Positions 16,236 to 24,721 of a stretch of DNA of 64,000 bases are shown piece after piece. Source of the DNA: CAVVSD01 sp963750895 (GTDB taxonomy: Bacteria; Actinomycetota; Thermoleophilia; Solirubrobacterales; Solirubrobacteraceae); the NCBI GenBank assembly GCA_963750895.1, contig CAVVSD010000008.1:1426001-1490000 (forward strand), in the 5' to 3' direction. The notes beneath the pieces were generated by a model. It worked only from the letters and a program-made list of their open reading frames with translations. It made no database searches and was not told where the DNA came from. The position numbers and the translations under genes are program-made. The first letter of the stretch is position 1. Every line of letters starts with the position of its first letter.

Positions 16236-17330
16236 ATGACGTCTGTGCAGCGCACCCGGCTGGGCTCGGAGGTCTTCCGGCTCCCGATCGAGCGGATCCG
16301 CGAGGGCTACTACTCCGACGCGTACTTCACGCTGACGCGCGACCTCCTGGAGGCCGACGGCCACCACCCGCACGTCCTCATGCAGGTGTTCCAGCGCGAG
16401 GACTCCCTGCTCGGCGGGATCGACGAGGCGATCGCCGTCGTCCGCGAGTGCTCGGGGCGGCGGATGCCGGACGGCAGCTGGGAGCGCGGCTGGGACCAGC
16501 TCGAGGTCCACGCGCTGTACGAGGGCGAGGCGATCGCGCCCCGCGAGACGGTCATGACGATCGAGGGCGACTACGCGCTGTTCGCCCACCTCGAGACCGT
16601 CTACCTCGGGTCGCTCGCCCGGCGCACGCTCATCATGCGCAACGTCCACGAGGTCGTCGAGGCGGCGCGCGGCAAGCAGATCTTCTACTTCCCCGCCCGC
16701 CACGACCACTGGCTCGTGCAGACCGGCGACGGCTGGGCCGCGCACGTCGCCGGGGCGATCGGCGTGTCGACCGACGCCCAGGCGTCCTGGTGGGGCGGGC
16801 GCGGGATGGGGACCGTCCCGCACGGGCTCATCGCCGCCTACGACGGCGACACCGTGCTCGCCGCGCGGAAGTTCGCCGACCGCTACGCGCAGCAGATGGC
16901 CGTGACGGTCCTCGTGGACTTCGACAACGACTCGATCGGCACGGCGATCGAGGTCGCCGACGCGCTCGGCGAGCGCCTGTGGGGCATCCGGCTGGACACG
17001 AGCGACACCCTCGTCGACAGCTCGCTGTTGGACGAGATGGGCGACTTCCGGCCGACCGGCGTCAACGAGCGCCTCGTGCGCAAGGTCCGCGCCGCGCTGG
17101 ACGACGCGGGTCACCAGCGGGTGCGCATCGTCGTGTCGGGCGGCTTCACCGTGGACCGGATCCGCACGTTCGAGGCCGAGGGCGTCCCCGTCGACGCCTA
17201 CGGCGTCGGCTCGTCGCTCATCCGCGGCGCCAACGACTTCACGGCCGACGTGGTCCAGGTGAACGGGCGCCCGGTCTCCAAGGTCGGGCGCGGGCTCAAG
17301 CCGAACGCCCGCCTGGAGATCGTCTCCTAG
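16236..17330 (+). CDS. Nicotinate phosphoribosyltransferase-family protein
   Basis: A 364-residue type II phosphoribosyltransferase of the nicotinate/quinolinate family, which attaches ribose phosphate from PRPP to a pyridine ring for NAD salvage. Family features are GYYSDAYFTLTR near the N-terminus, HEVVEAARGKQ, the barrel segment VLVDFDNDSIG and WGIRLDTSDTL, then RIVVSGGFTVDRI and AYGVGSSLIRGAN (phosphate-binding loop). The ATG at 16236 fits the family start. Nicotinate as substrate is the best guess. The stop overlaps the convergent aminotransferase stop. Confidence 0.82.
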   Translation: MTSVQRTRLGSEVFRLPIERIREGYYSDAYFTLTRDLLEADGHHPHVLMQVFQREDSLLGGIDEAIAVVRECSGRRMPDGSWERGWDQLEVHALYEGEAIAPRETVMTIEGDYALFAHLETVYLGSLARRTLIMRNVHEVVEAARGKQIFYFPARHDHWLVQTGDGWAAHVAGAIGVSTDAQASWWGGRGMGTVPHGLIAAYDGDTVLAARKFADRYAQQMAVTVLVDFDNDSIGTAIEVADALGERLWGIRLDTSDTLVDSSLLDEMGDFRPTGVNERLVRKVRAALDDAGHQRVRIVVSGGFTVDRIRTFEAEGVPVDAYGVGSSLIRGANDFTADVVQVNGRPVSKVGRGLKPNARLEIVS

Positions 17331-18223
17331 TACCGGATCGGCGTCGCGAACCTCGGGTCCTCGTGCCAGGCCCAGTAGGTGTCGCGGATCCGGGTCGTGA
17401 TGGAATCGGCCCCACCCACCCGCCCGTCGCCCACGGGCGCGCCGTCGAGGCGCGCGACCGGCATGACCCCGCCGGCCGTGCTGCTCAGCAGGATCTCGTG
17501 TGCCCGCGCCAGATCGCTGGCGGGCAGGCGCGCGACGCGCGTCCGGATGCCCAGCTCCGCGGCGATGTCGAGGACGGTGAGGCGCGTGATCCCCTCGAGG
17601 ACGCCGCGGTCCGGCGTGCGGAGCTCGCCGTCGACGAGCGCGAAGACGTTGAAGCCGGGGCCCTCGGTCACGTCGCCCTCGGCGTCGGTGAGGATCGGCA
17701 GGAGCGCGTCGCGGTCGTAGGCCTCGAAGAGCCCGCGGATGAAGTCGCCCCACTGGAAGTTCTTGACCCTCGGGTCGACCACCTCCGGCGGCATGCGCCG
17801 CGTCTCGCGCGCGACGACGACGTCGACGCCCGTCTCCTGCTGCTCGGGCCGGGCGAGCCAGACGTAGGGGATCGCGTACGCGTAGAAGCGCGGCTGCAGG
17901 CGGCGCGGGTCGCGCTCGCCGCGCGCCGGCACGCCGCGCGTCACGACCGCCTCGACGTACGCCTCGCGCAGCCCGCTGCGGCGGACGACCTCGGTGAGGA
18001 CCTCGACGGTCTCCTCACGCGTCAGCGGCGACTGCAGCCGGATGCGCTCGCAGCCGCGCTCGAGGCGGTCGAGGTGGTCGTCGAGCCGGAAGAAGCTGCC
18101 GCCCCACACCCCGACGACGTCGTAGGTGAGGTCCGAGCGGACGAAGCCGGTGTCGAGGATCGGGATGCGGGCCTCGGCGATCGGGACGTACTCGCCCTCG
18201 ATCCAGGCGTAGCCGTCGTTCAT
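17327..18223 (-). CDS. Class IV PLP aminotransferase (branched-chain/D-amino-acid type)
   Basis: A 298-residue fold-type IV enzyme. N-terminal EGEYVPIAEARIPILDTGF is typical, the Schiff-base lysine lies in RVKNFQWGD, the cofactor-binding TEGPGFNVF follows, then the phosphate-binding SSTAGGVMPV. Branched-chain aminotransferase, D-amino acid transaminase and 4-amino-4-deoxychorismate lyase share this fold; the activity is not settled. The first codons follow a 30-base segment also found before the HAD gene at 21406. Confidence 0.82.
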   Translation of the reverse strand: MNDGYAWIEGEYVPIAEARIPILDTGFVRSDLTYDVVGVWGGSFFRLDDHLDRLERGCERIRLQSPLTREETVEVLTEVVRRSGLREAYVEAVVTRGVPARGERDPRRLQPRFYAYAIPYVWLARPEQQETGVDVVVARETRRMPPEVVDPRVKNFQWGDFIRGLFEAYDRDALLPILTDAEGDVTEGPGFNVFALVDGELRTPDRGVLEGITRLTVLDIAAELGIRTRVARLPASDLARAHEILLSSTAGGVMPVARLDGAPVGDGRVGGADSITTRIRDTYWAWHEDPRFATPIRY

Positions 18224-18253
18224 GCGAGGAGCATGCCGCAGTCGACAGCTCGC
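18224..18253 (-). promoter_or_regulatory. Shared upstream element, copy 1
   Basis: On the minus strand GACTGCGGCATGCTCCTCGC abuts the ATG at 18223. The hexamer CATGCT lies six bases before the start. A near copy precedes the HAD gene (21407-21436). Read from its own ATG the element encodes a four-codon frame whose TGA overlaps the real ATG. Confidence 0.4.
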
Positions 18254-18255
18254 CG

Positions 18256-19579
18256 TCACCGGGGGAGCCGCAACGTCACCGTCGCGTCCCGCGCTTCGGC
18301 GGACCCGCCGTGCGCCGTGGCCACGACCGCGACGATGGCCAGCCCGAGTCCGGCGCCGCCGCCCGTCCGCGCCTCGTCGGCGCGGGCGAAGCGCTCGAAG
18401 GCATGCGCCGCGAACGCGTCCGGGAAGCCCCCGCCCTCGTCGGACACCTCCAGGACGACCGCGTCGTCGTCGGGGCGCCCGGTCAGCACGACCTCCCCGT
18501 CGCCGTGCTGCAGGGCGTTGGCCACGAGGTTGCCGAGTGCCTGCTCGAGGCGCAGGCGGTCGGCGCGCAGCGTGAGAGCCGCGGGCGCCTGCACGCGCAG
18601 CGTCCGGCCCTCACCGGCGGCCTGCGTGCCGAAGCGCGACCGCGACCTCGTCGAGCAGCCCGGCGACGTCCACGTCCTCGGGGGCGAGCGGCAGCTCCCC
18701 GCGGTCGGCCCGCGCGAGCACGAGCAGGTCCTCCGAGAGCCGCGTGAGCCGCGCGACCTCCTCCTGGGCGGAGCCCAGCGCCTGGCGCAGCTGCTCCGGC
18801 GTGCGGTCCCGCTCCAGGGCGAGCTCGAGCTCGGTGGTGAGGATGGCGAGCGGTGTGCGCAGCTCATGGCTGGCGTCCGCGACGAGCGCCCGCTCGCGCT
18901 CGACCGCGCGGTGCAGGCGCCCGAGCATCGCGTTCAGCGTCCCGGCCAGCCGGGACAGCTCGTCGTCGCCCGCCGGGACCGGGAGCGCCGCCGACGTGTC
19001 CTCGCCGGAGATCTCGTCCGCGCGGCGGCGGAGCCGCTCGACCGGCCTGAGCGCGGCGGCGATGGCCACCCATCCGGCCAGGCAGGCGAGCGCGAGCGCG
19101 CCCGCCAGGCCGGTCGTCAGGTCGCCGCGCACGCTGGCGAGCGCGTCGTCCACGTCGTCGAGCGGCTCGCCCACGACGAGCGTGACGCGGGCGCCCTGCA
19201 TCTCGACGGCGCGGACGACCACGCGGACGTCAGCGCGTTCGTCGTCGAGCAGCACGTCATCGACGGTGAGCGCCTGCTCCTCGGCCGGATCCTCGGCGTC
19301 GAGGTCGGCGGCCGTCGCCAGCGCGGTGGCGGGTACGCCCGCGATCACCTCGCCGCCCGGCGCGACGACCTGCGCCGGCGCGTCCTCGTCGTCGCCGAGC
19401 AGCGGCGTCAGGACGGCGGGCGTCGGCGCCTCGCCCGTCAGCTCGCGTGCGAGCTGGGCCGACCGCGCCTCCAGGCCGTCGTCCACCCGATCGGTGAACT
19501 CGGCCCGCAGCCTCAGCATCACGAAGACGCCCGTGACGACGAGGACCACCGCCATGGAGACGGCGAACGCCGCGGTCAC
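18256..19579 (-). pseudogene. Two-component sensor histidine kinase with one frame break
   Basis: The first frame (GTG 19579 to about 18637) gives TM1 (about 5-22), an extracellular domain, TM2 (about 155-178), a HAMP linker (RPVERLRRRADEI) and HisKA with the phosphorylated His in VADASHELRTPLA. A one-base shift near 18637, after LLDEVAV, moves to the frame carrying the ATPase domain: NLVANALQHG, SDEGGGFP and GGGAGLGLAI, ending at 18256. Joined, the 441-residue kinase is complete. It follows the regulator gene by 27 bases. An assembly error is as likely as real loss. Confidence 0.75.
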
Positions 19580-19606
19580 GCGTGTGCGGATCGCGAGCCG
19601 GCGCAG

Positions 19607-20281
19607 CTAGGAGCCCTCCGCCAGCCTGTAGCCCTCGCCGCGCACCGTCTGCAGCGTCGCTCGCCCGTAGGGCCGGTCGATCTTCTCGCGCAGGTAGCGG
19701 ACGTAGACGTCGACCACGTTGGATCGGTTGTCGTAGGCGTGGTCCCACGCGTGCTCGAGCAGCTCGAGGCGCGTGAGGACCTCGCCCGGGCGCCGCATGA
19801 ACAGCTCGAGGATGGAGAGCTCCTTGGCGGTCAGGTCGAGCTCGTCGGCGCCCCGCCACACGCGGCGGGCGGCGGGGTCGAGCCGCAGGTCGCCGACGCG
19901 CAGCACCACGGGACGCTCGGTCGGCGCCCGGCGCAGGAGCGCCCGCAGCCGCGCGAGCAGCTCCCGGAAGGTGAACGGCTTGACCAGGTAGTCGTCCGCC
20001 CCGGCGTCGAGGCCATCGACCCGGTCGTCCACCGCGTCGCGCGCGGTGAGCATGAGGACGGGCGACCAGACGCCGCGATCGCGCAGCGTCCGGCACACGG
20101 TCATCCCGTCCATGCCCGGGAGCATGAGGTCGAGGACGATGGCGTCGTACGCCACGGACCCGGCGCGCCACAGCGCCTCCTCGCCGTCGTGCACGGCGTC
20201 GGCCGCGAACCCGGCCTCGGTCAGGCCGCGCTGCAGGAGCGCGGCCATCTTGGGCTCGTCCTCGACGATGAGCACCCTCAC
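19607..20281 (-). CDS. OmpR/PhoB-family response regulator
   Basis: A 224-residue regulator. The receiver domain (1-120) has the acidic pair in VEDEP, phospho-acceptor Asp in VLDLMLPGMDG, Thr in LMLTARD and Lys in LVKPFTF. The winged-helix domain (125-222) includes LDLTAKELSILELFMRRPGEVL, the recognition helix NVVDVYVRYLREKID and the wing VRGEGYRL. It starts at a GTG and is the first gene of the pair with the histidine kinase. The target genes are unknown; the secreted acidic protein next door is a candidate. Confidence 0.93.
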   Translation of the reverse strand: MRVLIVEDEPKMAALLQRGLTEAGFAADAVHDGEEALWRAGSVAYDAIVLDLMLPGMDGMTVCRTLRDRGVWSPVLMLTARDAVDDRVDGLDAGADDYLVKPFTFRELLARLRALLRRAPTERPVVLRVGDLRLDPAARRVWRGADELDLTAKELSILELFMRRPGEVLTRLELLEHAWDHAYDNRSNVVDVYVRYLREKIDRPYGRATLQTVRGEGYRLAEGS

Positions 20282-20306
20282 GGTCTCTGGCTACCCGCTC
20301 CGGTCC

Positions 20307-20708
20307 TCAGTCGTCGTCGTCGGGCGCCTCGACGCGCTCCCGCACGGTCCGGGTGCTGCAGCGCTCGCCGTCGCACGCGCGGATCCGGAGGCTGATCTGC
20401 GTCCCGCCGTTGCGGTCGGCCTGCGCGGGCGTCACCGTCGAGCCCCAGTCCTTCGAGCCGTCGTCGTCGTCGACGTCCACGACGCGGGCGCGGAACGTGC
20501 GCCCGTCGTAGTGGAAGCTGACGCGGTCCGCTGCGCGCGAGGTCTCGGCCTCCAGCCGCAGCCCGCCGCTGCGCGTGAGGTCGGCATCGACGTCGGTGAT
20601 CCGGGGCGTGCCGGAGCCCTGCGAGGTCACGGCGGCGCCGGCTGCGGTCGCGCCGCCGCCGAGGAGGAGGGCGGCCGCACCGGCCGCCACGATCGTCTTC
20701 TTGGTCAT
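20307..20708 (-). CDS. Secreted acidic protein, unknown function
   Basis: A 133-residue protein (136 from an alternative ATG at 20717) with a signal peptide (MTKKTIVAAGAAALLLGGG) and a mature domain containing beta-like strands (RVSFHYDGRTFRARVVDV), a cysteine pair (ACDGERCS) and acidic stretches, ending DDDD. It lies directly upstream of the two-component genes on the same strand, so it may be their target or sensor partner (inference). No family is recognised. Confidence 0.6.
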   Translation of the reverse strand: MTKKTIVAAGAAALLLGGGATAAGAAVTSQGSGTPRITDVDADLTRSGGLRLEAETSRAADRVSFHYDGRTFRARVVDVDDDDGSKDWGSTVTPAQADRNGGTQISLRIRACDGERCSTRTVRERVEAPDDDD

Positions 20709-20752
20709 GGCCGTCATCTCAGCGAGCGGCGGATGAGAGGACGATGAACGGA

Positions 20753-21406
20753 CTACGCGAGCGACGCGACCAGCTCCGGGGTGACGTCGCCGACGCCGTC
20801 GACGACCGCGGCGGCGAGCGCCAGCGCGTCGTCGCCGGGCGGGTAGTGCGGGTTGGGCGCGGCGATGACCGGCATGCCGGCGGCGTGCGCCGCGCGCAGG
20901 CCGTTGGACGAGTCCTCGATCGCCACGCAGGCCCGCGGGTCGACGTCCAGCCGCCGCGCGGTCTCGAGGTAGACGTCGGGCGCGGGCTTGCCGCGCGCCA
21001 CCTGCTCGGAGGAGACGGTCGCCCCGAACAGGTCGCCGACCCCCGAGCGCTCCAGGAACACGTCGATGATCTCGCGGTTCGAGGACGAGGCCAGGCCGAG
21101 CGGCCAGCGCGCCGCGAGGGCGCGCACCGTCTCGAGTGCACCCGGCAGCAGCGGCAGGCCGTCCTCGTAGCTCTCGTGCATCCGCCGGACGACGTCGTCG
21201 TTGATCGCGTCGAGGTCGCGCTGGACGCCCAGGTCGTCGCGCAGGTAGGCCGACCACTCGGGCGAGCTCATGCCCATCATCACCTCCGGCGCCTCCTCGA
21301 GCCAGGTGCCTCCGGTCTCACGTACCAGGGCTTCCTTGGCCTCGTTCCACCGCTGCTCGGAGTCGAGCAGGACCCCGTCGAGATCGAAGATGATGGCTGC
21401 GGGCAC
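20753..21406 (-). CDS. HAD-superfamily hydrolase (beta-phosphoglucomutase-like)
   Basis: A 217-residue HAD phosphatase/phosphomutase of subfamily IA. Motif I is FDLDGVLLDS (nucleophile and acid Asp), motif II LASSSNREI, motif III Lys in ARGKPAPDVYL and motif IV AIEDSSNGLRAA. The four-helix cap follows motif I. The substrate is not evident. The GTG start at 21406 sits four bases from the shared 30-base upstream element. Confidence 0.88.
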   Translation of the reverse strand: MPAAIIFDLDGVLLDSEQRWNEAKEALVRETGGTWLEEAPEVMMGMSSPEWSAYLRDDLGVQRDLDAINDDVVRRMHESYEDGLPLLPGALETVRALAARWPLGLASSSNREIIDVFLERSGVGDLFGATVSSEQVARGKPAPDVYLETARRLDVDPRACVAIEDSSNGLRAAHAAGMPVIAAPNPHYPPGDDALALAAAVVDGVGDVTPELVASLA

Positions 21407-21436
21407 GCCAGGAGCATGCCGCAGCCGACGACTCGG
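21407..21436 (-). promoter_or_regulatory. Shared upstream element, copy 2
   Basis: On the minus strand GGCTGCGGCATGCTCCTGGC abuts the GTG at 21406, matching the element before 18223 with about five differences in 30 bases. CATGCT lies six bases before the start, as in the other copy, so this may be a common leaderless promoter. Confidence 0.4.
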
Positions 21437-21485
21437 CGGACGACCGACTCACGCTCGGGCGCTCCGCTGCCGATCTGAGACCCAT

Positions 21486-22955
21486 ATGGATTGGTTCACC
21501 AACTGGGCACTCGAGTGGCAGGGCGTCTTCGCGCTCGTCTTCATGATCATCATCGCCACCTTCCTGTGGCGGACCATCAAGCTGATGCCGAAGACGAAGC
21601 CGGTGCAGATCAAGCCGGACGTCAAGCACGCGATCACGTGGGATGACATCGCCGGCGTCGACGAGGCCAAGGAGGAGCTCCGGGAGATCGTCGACTTCCT
21701 CCGCGATCCCTCGACGTTCCACAAGGTCGGGGCCAAGGTCCCGAAGGGCATCCTGCTCCACGGCCCGGCGGGCACGGGCAAGACGCTGCTGGCGAAGGCC
21801 GCCGCGCACGAGTCCGGCGCCCAGTTCTTCTCGCAGTCCGCCGCGTCGTTCGTCGAGATGTTCGCCGGCCTGGGCGCCGCCCGCATCCGGCGGCTGTTCA
21901 ACGAGGCGCGCAAGGCCGCGCCCGCGATCATCTTCATCGACGAGCTCGACGCCGTCGGCGGCCGGCGCGGCAGCGACAACAACTCCGAGCGCGAGCAGAC
22001 GCTGAACCAGCTGCTCGTCGAGATGGACGGCTTCCCGTCGAGCGACCGCGTCGTCGTCATGGCCGCGTCGAACCTGCTCGACAAGCTCGATCCCGCGCTC
22101 CTGCGGCCCGGCCGCTTCGACCGTCAGGTCTTCGTCTCGCCGCCCGACGTCGCGGGCCGCCTCGCGATCCTCGACGTCCACACCCGCAACAAGCCGGTCA
22201 ACAACGTCGATCTCGGCATCCTCGCGCGCCAGACGAGCGGGCTGAGCGGCGCCGAGCTCGCGAACCTCTGCAACGAGGCGGCCATCCGGTGCGCCCGCCG
22301 CAAGGGCGTCGCGCTGTCGCAGGGCGACTTCGACGCCGCCATCGAGCGGGTCGTCGCGGGCGTCCAGTCGCGGCGCGCGCTCAACCAGCACGAGCGCCGT
22401 GTCGTCGCCTTCCACGAGGCCGGCCACGCCCTCGTCGGCGAGCTGCTGCCGGGCGTCGACCGCCCGCACCGCGTCTCGATCGTCCCGCGCGGCGGGGCGC
22501 TCGGCTACGCGATGTCGCTGCCCGACGAGGACCGCTACCTCAAGACGCGCCAGGAGCTCGTCGACCGCATCGCGGTCCTGCTCGCCGGCCGCGCGGCCGA
22601 GCAGCTCGTCTTCGGCGAGGTCACGACCGGCGCGGCGAACGACCTGCAGCGCGTCGCGGAGATCACGCACGCGATGGTCCACCAGTACGCGATGGGCAGC
22701 GTGGCCAGCCCGCAGCGCGCGGTGCTCGACGTCGAGGCGGTCTCGGACATCACGCGCCGCATCCGCGACGAGGAGCAGCGCGAGCTGGCCTACGAGGGCC
22801 ACACGCTGGCCGACAGCCTGATCACCTCGCACCGCCACAAGCTCGACGAGCTGGCGACGGCGCTCCTGGACCGCGAGGCGCTCGACCGCGGCGATCTGGA
22901 CCGGATCCTCGGCGACGCGCGCAGGCTGCGCGTGGCCGCGATGAGCGGGGACTAA
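21486..22955 (+). CDS. FtsH-like AAA+ zinc metalloprotease, short form
   Basis: A 489-residue membrane-anchored ATP-dependent protease. One hydrophobic helix (about 12-29) replaces the usual two helices and periplasmic domain. Walker A GPAGTGKT is at 93-100, Walker B IIFIDELDAVGGRRG near 148-162, the second region of homology ends LRPGRFDRQV, and the zinc site is HEAGH at 310-314 with the third ligand expected in GAANDLQRV. Pore loop FVEMFAGLGAARIR is slightly altered from the canonical sequence. Usual FtsH proteins have about 600-700 residues, so this is an accessory paralogue rather than the housekeeping protein. Confidence 0.9.
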   Translation: MDWFTNWALEWQGVFALVFMIIIATFLWRTIKLMPKTKPVQIKPDVKHAITWDDIAGVDEAKEELREIVDFLRDPSTFHKVGAKVPKGILLHGPAGTGKTLLAKAAAHESGAQFFSQSAASFVEMFAGLGAARIRRLFNEARKAAPAIIFIDELDAVGGRRGSDNNSEREQTLNQLLVEMDGFPSSDRVVVMAASNLLDKLDPALLRPGRFDRQVFVSPPDVAGRLAILDVHTRNKPVNNVDLGILARQTSGLSGAELANLCNEAAIRCARRKGVALSQGDFDAAIERVVAGVQSRRALNQHERRVVAFHEAGHALVGELLPGVDRPHRVSIVPRGGALGYAMSLPDEDRYLKTRQELVDRIAVLLAGRAAEQLVFGEVTTGAANDLQRVAEITHAMVHQYAMGSVASPQRAVLDVEAVSDITRRIRDEEQRELAYEGHTLADSLITSHRHKLDELATALLDREALDRGDLDRILGDARRLRVAAMSGD

Positions 22956-22967
22956 CCTCCCGCTCCG
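22953..22967 (+). promoter_or_regulatory. Putative leaderless -10 for epimerase
   Basis: TAACCT (22953-22958) includes the FtsH-like stop codon and lies nine bases before the GTG at 22968, which has no Shine-Dalgarno sequence. Confidence 0.35.
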
Positions 22968-23381
22968 GTGAAGCTCGACCGGATCGACCACATAGGCGTC
23001 GCCGTCGAGGACCTCGACGCGGCGATGGCGTTGTACGGGGGTCCGTTCGGGCTGCCCGACGTCCACCACGAGACGGTGCCCGAGCAGGGCGTCGAGGCCG
23101 TGCTGCTCGACGTCGGCGAGGGCCACGTCGAGCTGCTCGCACCGCTGGATCCGGACACGCCGGTCGGGAGGTTCCTCGACCGTCGCGGCCCGGGCCTGCA
23201 TCACGTCGCCTACGCCGTCGACGACATCGACGCGGCGCTGCAGGAGGCGCGCGCGGCGGGTCTGCGGCTGCTCGACGAGCAGCCGCGCACCGGCATCCGT
23301 GGCTCGCGGGTCGCGTTCCTGCATCCCTCGAGCACCGGCGGCGTGCTGACCGAGATCGTCCAACCCCCGGAGGTGCACTGA
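22968..23381 (+). CDS. mce: Methylmalonyl-CoA epimerase
   Basis: A 137-residue glyoxalase/VOC-fold enzyme that interconverts (R)- and (S)-methylmalonyl-CoA in propionate metabolism. Metal-binding positions appear in RIDHIGVAVEDL (His), GHVELLAPLD (Glu), GLHHVAYAVDDI (His) and VLTEIVQ (Glu). The length is right for the family. A methylmalonyl-CoA mutase is not in the window. It starts at a GTG and is followed closely by a 70-residue gene. Confidence 0.9.
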   Translation: MKLDRIDHIGVAVEDLDAAMALYGGPFGLPDVHHETVPEQGVEAVLLDVGEGHVELLAPLDPDTPVGRFLDRRGPGLHHVAYAVDDIDAALQEARAAGLRLLDEQPRTGIRGSRVAFLHPSSTGGVLTEIVQPPEVH

Positions 23382-23384
23382 CCC

Positions 23385-23597
23385 ATGGCGCTCCAGCGCG
23401 TCACGATCGGCTTCCAGGGCAGCCAGGTGCTGACCCTGAAGATGGAGGACGCAGACCTCGACGCGCTCCTCACGGCGCTCTCGGCCGGTGACTGGCACGA
23501 CCTCAGCGTCGACGACGGCACCGTCCGGGCGAACCTCTCGCAGGTCGTCTACGTGAAGACGGATCGCGACGGCAGTCGCGTGGGCTTCGGCGCCTGA
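23385..23597 (+). CDS. Small protein resembling DUF3107
   Basis: A 70-residue soluble protein starting three bases after the epimerase stop. The C-terminal VVYVKTDRDGSRVGFGA resembles the end of actinobacterial DUF3107 proteins, which are of similar length and unknown function; the N-terminal half is less alike. It has no cysteines, signal or membrane helix. Confidence 0.65.
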   Translation: MALQRVTIGFQGSQVLTLKMEDADLDALLTALSAGDWHDLSVDDGTVRANLSQVVYVKTDRDGSRVGFGA

Positions 23598-23629
23598 GAA
23601 GCAGCCGCTTCGCGCTCTACGCAGGAGGC

Positions 23630-24721
23630 ATGCTCGGCCCGTTCGGGGCCGGCGTGCTCTCCGTGCTCATCCCGCAGGTCCGCGACGACCTCGGGACGAC
23701 CACCGCGGCGGTGACCGCGGGGATCACGGTCTACATGGTGCCGTTCGCGGCGCTCCAGCTCGTGTCCGGCACGCTCGGCGAGCGATGGGGCGTCACGCGG
23801 ACGGTGCGCGCCGCCTACGTCGCGTACGCCGTCGTGTCCGTCCTCACGGTGATCGCGCCGGACATCGGCGTCTTCCTCGTGGGGCGGGCGCTGCAGGGCG
23901 CGGTGAACGCGTTCCTGTCGCCGCTGCTGCTCGCCGCGCTCGCGATGGGCGCCGCGCCCGGCCGCGTCGGGCGGCTCGTCGGGACGTTCCTCGCCGTGCA
24001 GACGGCGGGTGCGGTGTTCTCGCCGCTGCTCGGCGGCGCCGCCGGTGCGGTCGACTGGCGGCTGGCGTTCATCGCGCCCGCGATCCTCGCGCTGGGGCTT
24101 GCCGTGCTGCCGATGCCGGCGACGCGCGACGCGCATCCCGAGCCGCCGAGCCTGCGCGCCGCGCTGACGCCGCGCGTCCTGCGGCTGAGCCTCATCGGCG
24201 CGCTGGGCTACCTGGCGATCAGCGGGATGTCGTTCGTGGTGGCGCTGCTCGCCGCCGACGAGCTGGGCGCGGGGCCGACGCTGACCGGCGTGATCGTCGC
24301 CGGCTTCGGCGTCGCGGGCGTCGTCGCGGGGCGCCAGGCGGGGCGTCTCGCCGACCGTCGCGGGCCGGGGATCGCCGCCGCGGCGGGCGCGGTCGTGTGC
24401 GCCGTCGCGCTGCCGCTCACGGGCGTCGCCGACTCCGCGGCGGGCGTGGCGGCGGCATGGACGCTGGCCGGCGTGGGCTCGGCGCTCGTGTGGTCCGGGC
24501 TCGGGAGCCTGGCCGTCGAGGCCGTGCCCGGCAACCGCGCGGGCGCGACGTCGGTGTACTCGGCGTTCCGGTTCGCCGGGCTCGCGCTCGCGCCGGTGAT
24601 CTGGCTCCCGCTGTTCCACGCGGACCCGCAGCTGCCGTTCCTCGTCGCCGGCGCGCTGAGCCTGCTCGTGTGCCCGCTCGTGCTGCGGATCGACCCGCGG
24701 GGTACGCTGGCCCCCCAGTGA
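23630..24721 (+). CDS. MFS exporter
   Basis: A 363-residue (or slightly longer) major facilitator with about twelve hydrophobic segments and the loop 2-3 motif GTLGERWGVTRT; a second-half counterpart is GRQAGRLADRRGP. It is of the drug-efflux type, but the substrate cannot be told. The ATG at 23630 has AGGAGG directly in front with almost no spacing, and RSSRFALYAGG lies in frame upstream, back to a CTG at 23594 overlapping the previous TGA. The true start may therefore be that non-canonical codon. Confidence 0.82.
   Translation: MLGPFGAGVLSVLIPQVRDDLGTTTAAVTAGITVYMVPFAALQLVSGTLGERWGVTRTVRAAYVAYAVVSVLTVIAPDIGVFLVGRALQGAVNAFLSPLLLAALAMGAAPGRVGRLVGTFLAVQTAGAVFSPLLGGAAGAVDWRLAFIAPAILALGLAVLPMPATRDAHPEPPSLRAALTPRVLRLSLIGALGYLAISGMSFVVALLAADELGAGPTLTGVIVAGFGVAGVVAGRQAGRLADRRGPGIAAAAGAVVCAVALPLTGVADSAAGVAAAWTLAGVGSALVWSGLGSLAVEAVPGNRAGATSVYSAFRFAGLALAPVIWLPLFHADPQLPFLVAGALSLLVCPLVLRIDPRGTLAPQ
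24703..24717 (+). promoter_or_regulatory. Putative internal leaderless -10
   Basis: TACGCT (24703-24708) lies nine bases before the GTG at 24718, inside the end of the MFS gene; no Shine-Dalgarno sequence is present. Confidence 0.3.

Noticed and set aside
16448..20395. Very long open frame (over 1,300 codons) on the plus strand
   Set aside because: It lies antisense or out of frame to four convincing genes and has the Arg/Ala/Asp-rich, low-complexity composition typical of shadow frames in GC-rich DNA.
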